DNA from: Owenia fusiformis
Taxonomy: Eukaryota > Annelida > Polychaeta > Sabellida > Oweniidae
Reading direction: 5' to 3'
Assembly (NCBI GenBank): GCA_903813345.2
Contig: CAIIXF020000007.1
Location: 27,378,698-27,442,697, forward strand
Length of the DNA stretch: 64,000 nucleotides
Shown here: piece after piece, positions 46,701-58,700 of the stretch
Layout: the number at the start of each line of letters is the position of its first letter
How positions within the stretch are numbered: position 1 is the first letter of the stretch
Notes under the pieces: model-generated
Databases searched by the model: none
Told to the model about the DNA's origin: nothing
Seen by the model: only the letters and a program-made list of their open reading frames with translations
Made by a program: the position numbers and the translations under genes

Positions 46701-49700
46701 GCAAATATTTTCGTCCAGTGTAGCGAATAAACTGGCCGGAGTTTTGAAAGAAAAAATAAATAAATGTCAAAATAATGTCAACTAAACTGTAAGTACTCCA
46801 CTTAACTTTGATTGGGAGGTGCATATTTTAATGAGGTGCATAATAAAACGGCCTCGCCCAATATTTTTTCTCGAATAGGTATTCTGCCATATCCAGCTCC
46901 TGATCATCCAGTATTTGTTTAGTATTGCCATTTGTTGATTTGTTTTGCACTGTGACATATTGTTTTACCTTTAGAACTTTTTCAAGCTTATATTTTACCT
47001 TGAAATGGTTTATAGCTGAATTCAAAGTACAGGTTTGTACCTATATTCTGTTGTTTCAGGGGTCACAATCAACCAGTTATTAACATGTTGAATGGGCAAG
47101 CATTCATCACCTCTCAGAATCATGGTTTTGCCATAGACAACAGCAGTCTCCCCGAAGGCTGGAAACCAATGTTCATCAATGCTAATGACAGGACCAATGA
47201 GGTTTGTATGTTGTTGTGTGAGCATCACATGATGCATTGCCCTTTTAATATATGCACAATGCATCAACATTTCAGATCTACAATTGAAAAAGGGAATTAC
47301 TTGCTTGAAACATTTTTGTTTTAATTTCTTACTTATTTATGTTCACTGATTATTTGTCTGAAAAATACCTGTGTGATTTTGACAAAAATATTCTGCAGGA
47401 ATTTATCTCCACTGTGTTGATAACTTAAGACTAAACAACTTCATAAGGTCATATTAACTGACTCACTCCAAGATACAGTGAAACCTATAAAGTGGAACAT
47501 CTCTTGAAGTGGACACTTCTGTTAGTGGAACACCCAAGACTAACTAACTTCATGTTGAGTGAACCTCTATAAGTGAAACACCTCCCAAGTGGAACACCTT
47601 TTAGAAGTAGTTGTTCCTCTGAGACAGGTTTTACTGTATATAATACCATTTAAAACAATGTATTGTGACTTTGTAGGGAGTGTACCATGAAAGTAAACCA
47701 TACTTCACTGCACAGTTCCATCCTGAAGCAAGAGGGGGCCCCTTAGATACAGAGGTACACAATCTTGGTTACTTCTAACGAAAATGAAACAAGGTTTGGT
47801 GATGGGTGTTAATCCACTTCATGGTGATTTTCAATATGTCTTTTAGGAGTTTGGTCAAAATATACTATTTTCAAAGTAATTTATTGAGGAGAAGACCCTC
47901 CTTTACCTTTGTTCATTGATTTTTTGCATTACTATCATAGCACATTTCAGTATATTCTTTTATAAAACTAAAGGATCTTTTGTGCCCTTTCTGAAATGAA
48001 AAATACATTTGGCTTTTGAATTGTCGCCTCTTACATAATAAAATTGTTTGTATATGAAAATCAATCAGATAAAGATAAGGTTTTTTGTGACATTTTACTT
48101 CAAATATGTTGAATAGAGATATGCATGAATGGATATATGCATACATTAAACTATATAAACCTATTTCCTGTTGTAGTTTTTGTTTGACATCTTCCTAAAA
48201 ATGGTGAGCAAGAATGCACAATGTGTGACTGAAATCATCAAGCCAGTTCCAAAAGCTGCAACAAAGATAGAGGTAATTATGAGACTTAACATGAATAACA
48301 CTATCAGGGGCACAACCTTGATCTAAAAGGAGAGATACACTTTAATATAGGCGATGCAAATTTAGGTTGTAGGGGGTATTACTGATATTAACTGAAATCA
48401 TCAAGCCAATTCAGTTTAATATAGGCAATGCAAATTAAGGTTGTAGGGGGTATTACTGATATTGACTGAAATCATCAAGCCAATTCAGTTTAATATAGGC
48501 GATGCAAATTAAGGTTGTAGGGGGTATTACTGAAATTGACTGAAATCATCAAGCAAATTCAGTTTAATATAGGCGATGCAAATTTAGTTTGTAGGGGGTA
48601 CTACTGAAATTGACTGAAATCATCAAGCCAATTCCAACAATGACTATTTTGAGTCATGGGTTGTCCTCAATTGAGCAATTATACCACAATGAGGACATCT
48701 AGCTCATTGCCATGTTAAACTTCAATCATATATTTTATGTTAAATAAACCTGGTTCTTTGTTTTAGGTGAAGAAAGTTCTTGTATTGGGAAGTGGAGGTC
48801 TGTCTATAGGCCAAGCTGGGGAGTTTGACTACAGTGGAGCCCAAGCCATCAAGGCATTTAAGGAAGAAAATTTGGAAACTGTCCTAATGAATCCCAATAT
48901 TGCATCCGTGCAGACAAATGCTGAGGGGGAGAAACAGGCTGATGTTGTGTATTTCCTCCCTGTCACTCCTGAGTTTGTGACAGAAGTTATCAAAAAAGAA
49001 CGCCCCGATGGGATTGTGTTGTCTATGGGAGGACAAACTGCACTCAATTGTGGTAGGTCATCGAAAAATAAAGGAGCTTATGAGTGTTCTGAAGAATCAA
49101 TGAAAATCAAATCATAGTTGATAAAAGAGTATAGATTATAGCCATACAATTTTTCAAACAAGATGTTGCTCAATAAGTTAAAGTTGCAATTTTGCAATTT
49201 TCTAAATCATTATTTGAAATTATGGAAATAATGATAGGTGAAATTCAGTATATTTTTTGTATAAGATATCAAGAGTGAAAAGACTAATATGTAATTTGAG
49301 ATCACACGTCTGCAACAAATGGGATGTGGTGATATTTTGCATGTTAATGCCTTGTTCTACTATGTTTTAGGTCTAGAGCTATGGAAGGCTGGTGTGCTGG
49401 ATGAGTATAATGTCAAAGTGCTTGGTACACCTGTATCTATGATAGAAGCCACTGAGGACAGACAGATATTTGCCGACAGGTTGAATGAGATCAATGAGAA
49501 ACTGGCCCAGAGTATTGCTGTGTATACCGTAAGTATTACTGTGAAGACTGTAAATGCAGACATGTACTGAGACTGAGATTGCTATGAATGTCCTATTATC
49601 AGGAAAAACGAGGGGATGTGGGCTGATCCCCACTGTTGGACTGATCTTTTTCATGAGCCCGTAAAGGACAGGATTTCATTCTCTGTTTCATAAACGAATG

Positions 49701-52700
49701 TCCTGATTTTAGTTTTCATTTGAAGATATGTACATCCAAAAGAGCAGGACAATGATATGATAGCTTGTTAAAAATATATAGAACATCTTGACCACCATGG
49801 GTACCAGAATCCTAATTCTTTTCTAAATTTTTCTAAATTTGTTTAGGTATTGGTCTAGTTTTCAAATTAACTCTTATGTCTACTCTAAGTTTGAAACCTA
49901 CATCAACTATTAAAGGACTTGAAAGTAATGAATTTGTTCATTTAGGTGGACGATGCAGCGAAGGCAGCTAAGAAGATCCAGTACCCTGTAATGGTGAGAG
50001 CAGCCTTCGCTCTTGGAGGACTTGGCTCTGGCCTGTGTGAAGATGAAGCTCAACTGCGAGATATATCAACTAAAGTAAGTACTACTTGTACTACCATGGC
50101 TGTTTATGTTTCATTTGAAATAATGTTTATCTCCTGAATATGTACATATTACTAAATGCCATTGTTCTTCAACTTCACCAGTTGTTGTGTTGGTGAATGT
50201 GAAGCACATTGGGTGGGGGGTATACTGTCTTGATTTTTCCAGTCAACCACCTCATCTCATATTTGTCACTCACCTTGACACCTTAGTCATTTGTCATCAG
50301 AGACTGGTGTTATGAGGATTTCAGAGGGATTTCAAAGATTATATCTAATGTCTCGAAATTTGAATTCCTGCAATTTTGTGACAGTTCAGATGAAGCCATT
50401 GCTTTCAGAATTTATCGCGGACTTTGGGATTTCATGCAGGATTTGACTTTCATGCAGAATTTCTGTGCAGATGTTGACTTTTTCCCATCCAGAATACAAG
50501 GATGTGTGGCAATTGACTCAGACTGTGTCAGAAGACTACTTTATTTTTAAATTTTTTTGACTTGAAGTCTCTGTATTGCAATTATTAAATAGACCATTTA
50601 CACTTAACATTATTTCTCTATAGGCTCTTGCATTGACCAGTCAGTTGCTAGTTGAGAAGTCTCTGTTAGGCTGGAAGGAAGTGGAGTATGAGGTTGTTAG
50701 AGATGCTGCTGATAACTGCATCACTGTGTGCAACATGGAAAACTTTGACCCTATGGGAGTACATACAGGTAAGATACTGTATAAGTGGTATTCAATCCGA
50801 GTGGTTAATTTTCCGAATGGTCAAATTTCATCATTTTCTTAATGTTAATTTTCCTAATGACAAGAAACCTCCCATTGGATAACATTATAAAGGCAATATT
50901 TCCGACATTTAATTTTCCGAACCTGGCAAAAATTAGGAAATAGGCAAATTAAATGATTAGGAAAAATTACCGCTTATACAGTAATATGCTGGAGGTCATT
51001 AACAGAAACTTTGTAAAGTTCTGAGTTCGTTAATCACTTGTTGTAACAATGGACATATTGAGTCCAATGAACTTTATGAAGTTTCTGTTATGGCTCCCTG
51101 GTATAGAGACTGAAGCAAGCATGTTGCATTCTCCAAATGCAGGGCTCTTGCATTATCCATTCGGTTCCATCTTTCCTGAATGGACGATGGCTGGAGTTCA
51201 GTGTCTGGTGGTTGAGTGTCCAAGATACATGCCATACTTAAACATACACTAAGATTGAGATGTTTGATGTGTTGATTGAAGAATATAACCATGTGCTTTC
51301 CAATCTGTGTGGAATATTTACATTCTCATCCAGTATTTGAAAAACATTCACAATTTACTTAGAAATTGTTCATAATGTTCATAAAACTACTTAAATACTA
51401 GAATTTCAAATGAATGCAGTCCCATTACCACATTTTGTCACTTTAATATAATTAATGATTATAATTATTCATTTTGCTTGTTATAATTTCTAATATTTTC
51501 TGTTTCAGGAGATTCTATTGTTGTTGCTCCAAGTCAGACTCTATCTAACACTGAGTACCACATGTTGAGAGAAACTGCCCTTAAGGTATGTATATTCAGT
51601 GACACCTATATGTCGAAATACATGTCCAATCTAAAGCTTAACACTATGTCTTCCATGCAAATTTTTACTCTTCATTGATCGCAACCTCAAAATATGAACA
51701 CCTACTTTATCAAAACATTTTTGGTTGTCCCACTTCAGATTAGACAGGTTTTCCTTTTGGCTGTTTGTCAAAGGCAATTCACCAGTGGGCAGTCTCAGTG
51801 ATAAGAAAATGCTTAGAAATCAAGTTTTTATGTCACCACTTAAAATTTTGACATATTATTATAGTCTCCTACTTTTGTGTTGATGCTGTTAAGTCGTTGG
51901 TATTTGGCGTTTTGTGTCAGTAACAAATAGTAGGTGGTGACATTTTACATGTTAATTCCTTGTCATCTTTATGAGAAAGGGTTGGATCAATAGTAAATTA
52001 AATTCAATGTTTAGTCATCCTCCGATCATCACAGGGCTTCAAAATCCAGAATATATTCTTTCTTTTTACCCCCTGCGATAAGCAGTTAGCATTTCCCCGA
52101 TTAAGAACTCGCAATCTGATTGGCTGTTGTAACACTGCGACAGAAATCATGTATAAGTCATTGCGCATAATTAGATCACGTGATTCAGTTTAATCGGGTG
52201 CTTCCAAATTGGTTATAGCAGGGGGAAGAAGGAGATACGGATTCTGGATACCTGCTTAGGAGGATGATGTTTAGTGTGCTTTGATTCTTTGATGAGATCC
52301 AGCCTGAATATCAATGTACTTTGTTGTAGGTTGTGCGCCATTTTGGAATTGTTGGGGAGTGCAACATCCAGTATGCCCTCCATCCACATTCTTTGGAGTA
52401 CTGCATCATAGAAATCAATGCAAGGTTATCCAGGAGTTCAGCTCTGGCCTCTAAAGCCACAGGGTAAGTTGTACATATCTAAAAAAAACATATCTAATTT
52501 AACATCTTTGGTTTCACTTAGAGAGGCTCATTTATTTAACAATAAGTCACTTGGTCAGACTCCACTAACAGAGGTGTTCCACTTTACAGGTTTCACTCTA
52601 TTTATTTGGACATGTTCAGACATACAGAAATACTCAAACATTTTTATAGCTCAGAAAATATCATATTGGAGCCACCAATCAATATGCTATTTTCCTTGGT

Positions 52701-55700
52701 CAAAATCATAACTTTGTCTTTCCAGTTATCCGCTTGCATTCATCGCAGCCAAGCTTTCCCTAGGTGTGCTACTCCCAGACATAAAGAATGCCACCACACA
52801 GTCTACAACAGCATGTTTTGAACCTAGCCTGGACTATATTGTCACCAAGATCCCTCGTTGGGATCTTGATAGATTTCAGCATACATCTAAGGAGATCACT
52901 AGCAGCATGAAGAGTGTTGGAGAGGTAATGGGGGTTCATTGTTATGTTTGGGATGTAGGGATTATCCACTCATCCTAGTATTCCGTGATTCCGCGTCGCC
53001 GCAGAAAAACCGCAGAAATTTGCATTTTCATTTTTTTTGCAGAATTTTTGTTTTGGCACGGAATTTCGCGGAAAACATGATTTTTCCAGTCAACCATCTC
53101 ATCTCATATTTGTCACTCACCTAAACACCCAAAGACTCCGCTCGTTTGTTGTCAGATACTTGTGTTTTGTCAGATTTTCAAGAGGGAATCTGAAATCTGT
53201 TTAAAATTCTCGAACTTCCGCCTTTGCACTTAGAGGTAAGACTGCGTCTAACATAATCACGAAATTTGAAACCGATGACTGTCCCTCGTAATTGTTTTGC
53301 AATAATATGTCTAATATTGTATTATTTTGTATTCTAACGCAATAAATCATGCTTCTTCTTGCGTTTTACTTCGTCATATATAAATAAACGACATCTGAAT
53401 TCCCTGCATATTGATCTGGAATTTCGTGATACTTCGAATTTCGTGATAGTTCAGAAGTGAGCATTTGGTAAGTTTTGTCGCTAATTGATTAAAATTGCAT
53501 CTGGTGTTATTACTGCAGTTGTCCATTATCGCTGAATAAAGCAGCATGAGTGGAGTTCAAGAATTTTGAATTATTCATTTTCTGGAGAAAATTATTGATT
53601 TTAGCAAGAATTTCACTTTTTGCACATACTTGAACCACAAAATTTCACTTTTCCCCGTGCAGAATTTGGTGCAGAATTTTAGATTTCATGCAGACTTTGG
53701 TGCAGAATTTGGCTTTTTCATGCAGAATTTCTGCGCAGAATTTGCATTTTTCTCATGCAGAAAACTAGGATGTGTGATTATCCTGTTGTAAATATGTAAT
53801 CATTGGCCCGTTTTCTTAGTGACATGCCCCATGTTTGAACCCACAGATAATCATCTTTTAACAACTGAATAAAAAAAACAATGCTGACATTTTCTGTATT
53901 TTCTTTTCATATTTTTAATGATGTTTTCAGATTTTATTCATATTTTATTTCTATTCAAGAAAAACAAAAAGTTGAAGTGAAACGTTTTTGTAATATAGTA
54001 CATGGGTAACAAAATTAAAAATGTGCTTGGAATCACATCTATTGAGTAAAGCTTAAGCCAAAAGGATATTACACTTCAATGTTTCATAAAATGCCTCCTG
54101 GCTATAACTAGTATGTCTATGTATGGGTTATTATCACATGATTAGGAGTGTCTAAGCATTTTGATTGGTCAATTGTGATGATGTATATTCCGTATCACAT
54201 GACACGTGACTAATTTTCATGTGATACGGTGGGCTGTATCACTACGGAGTCAATAGCAACGATGTGACGTTATTGGTTATATCACTTCCTAGCTAAGGAA
54301 AACAATATGACGTCATACTATTTCACAAACAAGTACGAATACAACGGTATGATGTGATTATATTGTTTCAAAGTGAAATAAAAATTATAATAGTTACTGG
54401 GAGTACAGGCTGAACACAATCCATGCATAACCAAATCAAAATGCTTCAAAATTCCTAGACATGTGATAAAATCGTCATCACACGTTTCAGCTTATGTGAT
54501 ACAGGAAATATTCCACTCGGGTAACAATGTATCACCACTCAAGCTTCGCTTTCGTGGATGATACAGTCTTACCTTTCGTGGAATATTTCCTGTATCACAT
54601 GCTGAAACGTGTGATAACTGATATTATTCCATAGTTAGCATGATATTCATAGGATAACATGTGAAAATAAAAACGGTATTTTTGTAATCAGTGGTAAAAT
54701 ATGATATTTTTGACAAATTTTCACTTAACCATAGCATACGGTTTTTTAGCCATGACATACGACGTCGTATGCGATGGTTTATGGATTTTTGCTACTTCAG
54801 ACTCAAAACGAGGCTAAGTGTCAATATCGCCGGATCGTTTGGAAAATTCGAATTAAATGACTTAATTTCCGACGATTCTGATGATGACTTTAACTATGGA
54901 ATAAAAAGAACATCCTATGATTTACTCGTGATATGATTTTAATCCACTCATGGTTATTGATATCTGCACTCTCTCGCTACGCTCCCTCGTGCAGATATCA
55001 TATCCATTCGTGGATAAAAATCATATCACTCATAAATCATAGGATATCCTCTATTTATTCCATAGTAAGCATGATATTCATAGGATAACATGTGAAAATA
55101 AAAACGGTATTTTTGTAATCAGTGGTAAAATATGATATTTTTGACAATTTTTCACTTAACCATAACATACGGTTTTTTAGCCATGACATACGACGTCGTA
55201 TGCGATGGTTTATGGATTTTTGCTACTTCAGACTCAAAACGAGGCTAAGGGTCAACATCGCCGGATCGTTTGGAAATTCGAATTAAATAACTTAATTTCC
55301 GACGATTCTGATGATGACTTTAACTATGGAATAAAAAGAACATCCTATGATTTACTCGTGATATGATTTTTACCCACTCATGGATATTGATATCTGCACT
55401 CTCTCGCTACGCTCGCTCGTGCAGATATCATATCCATTCGTGGATAAAAATCATATCACTCATAAATCATAGGATATCCTCTATGTATTGCATTTGAGTT
55501 ATGACTTATGTGCCTTATTCTGCATGTGTTTCTCCATTAGGTGATGGCTATTGGTAGGACATTTGAAGAGAGCCTCCAGAAGGCTTTACGCATGACCCAT
55601 CCTACCATGACAGGGTTCAGCTCCACTCTACCTGCTGGTAAACAATACCCAAGTGACTTCAAACTGGATGCTGCCATGACAACCCCCAACAACACCAGAA

Positions 55701-58700
55701 TACACAGTATAGCCAAGGTACAGTCATCCCTCCTTTGGAAAGGCCCCATCTATTATATTTTAGTGGAATTAGCAAAAAATAAGATAAACAAAAAATAAGA
55801 TAAACATTGAACTCAGTCATTATACAGTACTGATATACCAGTTTATGTTATTTTTTGAAGTCGAATATTCATTTCACCACCAAAAGTGTTATATTTTTAT
55901 ATTTAATACCAATGATTGTTTCAGGCCTTAGAAGGGGGTTACACAGTGGATGAGATTCATAACCTCACCAATATAGACCCCTGGTTCTTGCATAAACTAC
56001 AAAGAATTGTGCTATTGGAGAAAGACCTGGGTACCCACACTAAGTAAGTTTACATCCACAAAACAATAGGGTTTTCCTAACCTTCATACAAAGCCATATG
56101 TACTCTCACTATTATATTGTTGTCTAGAAATTATCTTCATAAATTTTAAAAGGTGGAGTACGACATGTACCAACCTATTTATTTGAATTTAAGAAAATAA
56201 TAAATACATTTTTGTCTGCGATCCTGTGAAGAAGTGCCATGCCCACTTTTGTCAAAAATTGCTACATTAGAAGTCTCTGGCTTAAGAAATCATACTAATA
56301 CAAATATATGGCTTTTAAAGTTTTCGTTTTCCTGTTGCTTGTTAGGATCTCAGAGAATTATATTTTACGAAAATGTAATCAGATAAAATTTAATTTAATT
56401 TAATTTAATTGAAAATTCCGTGGAACATCCTTTTCTAAAATGCAATTCTCTCTTTAGGGATGATGTGACCACAGAAGACTTGGGAATCATGAAGGCTGCA
56501 GGCTTTTCAGACAAGCAAATAGGACGAATATTTGGAATCTCAGAGAAAGAGGCGCGTGATCTCAGAGTAGAAAGAGGAGTCAAGCCATGGGTGAAACAGG
56601 TGAGTTGGTATGAAACATCATCATTGAAGGTTACATGTGAACAAACTGTGTTCTTGAGATTTAAATCAGTACACTCATCCCGTGAACACACTGTGTTCTT
56701 GAGATTCAAATCAGTACACTCATCCCGTGAACACACTGTGTTCTTGAGATTCAAATCAGTACACTCATTCTATGTGAACACACTGTGTTCTTGAGATTCA
56801 AATCAGTACACTCATCCTACGTGAACACACTGTGTTCTTGAGATTCAAATCAGTACACTCATCCCGTGAACACACTGTGTTCTTGAGATTCAAATCAGTA
56901 CACTCATCCCGTGAACACACTGTGTTCTTGAGATTCAAATCAGTACACTCATCCTATGTGAACACACTGTGTTCTTGAGATTCAAATCAGTACACTCATC
57001 CTATGTGAACACACTGTGTTCTTGAGATTTAAATCAGTACACTCATCCTATGTGAGCACACTGTGTTCTTGAGATTCAAATCAGTACACTCATCCTATGT
57101 GAACACACTGTGTTCTTGAGATTCAAATCAGTACACTCATCCTGTGAACACACTGTGTTCTTGAGATTTAAATCAGTACACTCATCCTATGTGAGCACAC
57201 TGTGTTCTTGAGATTCAAATCAGTACACTCATCCCGTGAACACACTGTGTTCTTGAGATTCAAATCAGTACACTCATCCCGTGAACACACTGTGTTCTTG
57301 AGATTCAAATCAGTACACTTATCATCAATACATGACTAACTGAATTTTTCTAATGAACATTATATGGAATGAGTTTATTTTTCAATCAGTTGATTTCTTT
57401 TTAGAATATGATGCACGATGATTGCAATCACGCAAGTGTGAATTGTTTTCTGTAGCATGTGCCCAAAGGCAGCATAATAGTGCTATTAATTACAAGAACT
57501 CTGTGATTTAAAGGAAAAGAAGAATGAGCGTGTAAGAAGTCTGTTATATTATGTAATTGTGTGTTACAGATTGACACCATGGCAGCAGAATACCCTGCAG
57601 TGACTAACTATCTCTACTGCTCATACAATGGCATGGTAAGTCCATATACACATTGTTCCAAAATGGATCATTAAACCCATTGAACTCTCTTTGTATTAAT
57701 CCAATCTAGAAATTAAACAAAAAGTTTTTTGAAATTTGCTCCACTTTTTCGGTGCAATAGAGTATACAGTACAGACAGGGTACATTATGATCAATTAAGG
57801 GCTTGTTGTCAATCCTACCCACAGACCAGTTGTTATTTTCCTTTCCTATACTGAATCCTTTCGCGAAAAATCAGCTTTTCTGAGTAAGAACCACTAGATA
57901 CAAGCCAGAATTGATATGCCACACCTTGTATTCAGTATACATATCTTTTATGTCAATTGTTGATAATGTTTATCATGTCACCACAAAAAGCTGTGACAAA
58001 TGGTTATAGTATTCAACTTTTTTGTGGATGGTGTTCGGCCAATGGTTGTAGTATTCAACTTTTTTGTGGATGGTTTTCGGCCAATGGTTGTAGTATTCAA
58101 CTTTTTTGTGGATGGTGTTCGGCCAATGGCATTCGGAATCCAACATCTGTAACAAATGGCAGGCATTGACACTTTGCATGTTAATGCCTTGTGGTGATTC
58201 CTGTTATTTTTTGCTTGTAGGAACATGATGTAAAATTTGAAGACAGTGGGACCATGATCTTGGGCTGTGGGCCATACCATATAGGAAGCAGTGTAGAGTT
58301 TGACTGGTGTGGAGTATCAGCTATACGTACCCTTAGAGGATTGGGTGAGTACTATGTTTTATGTCATTAACCAAGTTTGAGTGTCTAGAATAGCCAATTT
58401 TTATCGCACTTTGAAAAAGTGCTATATTGCCGTCGTCTTGTGCTGTTGGGCGGGCGGGACATAAACCAAATCTTGTCATCAAATTTCCAGGATAACTGCT
58501 TACCTGTTCAACTTGAAATTTTTACAGATGCAAGAGCAGACTAGTACCAAGATCTGATTAGGTTAAGGGCATGCTGAGTAAACTACGTGGCGGCCATTTT
58601 GAATTTTTCAACAAATTTTGTCATCAAAATTCCAGGAAAACCACTTATCTGTTCAACTTGAAATTTTTACAGATGCAAGAGCAGACTATTGCCAAGATCT

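Noticed and set aside
56600-56794. Read-through of CPS exon 20 into the minisatellite as a coding tail
   Set aside because: The consensus donor GTGAGT and exon 21 continue the family sequence; the open frame is due to the 45-bp repeat period.
56640-57330. CRISPR-like look of regular repeats
   Set aside because: Units are head to tail with no unique spacers, inside a eukaryotic intron. A minisatellite.
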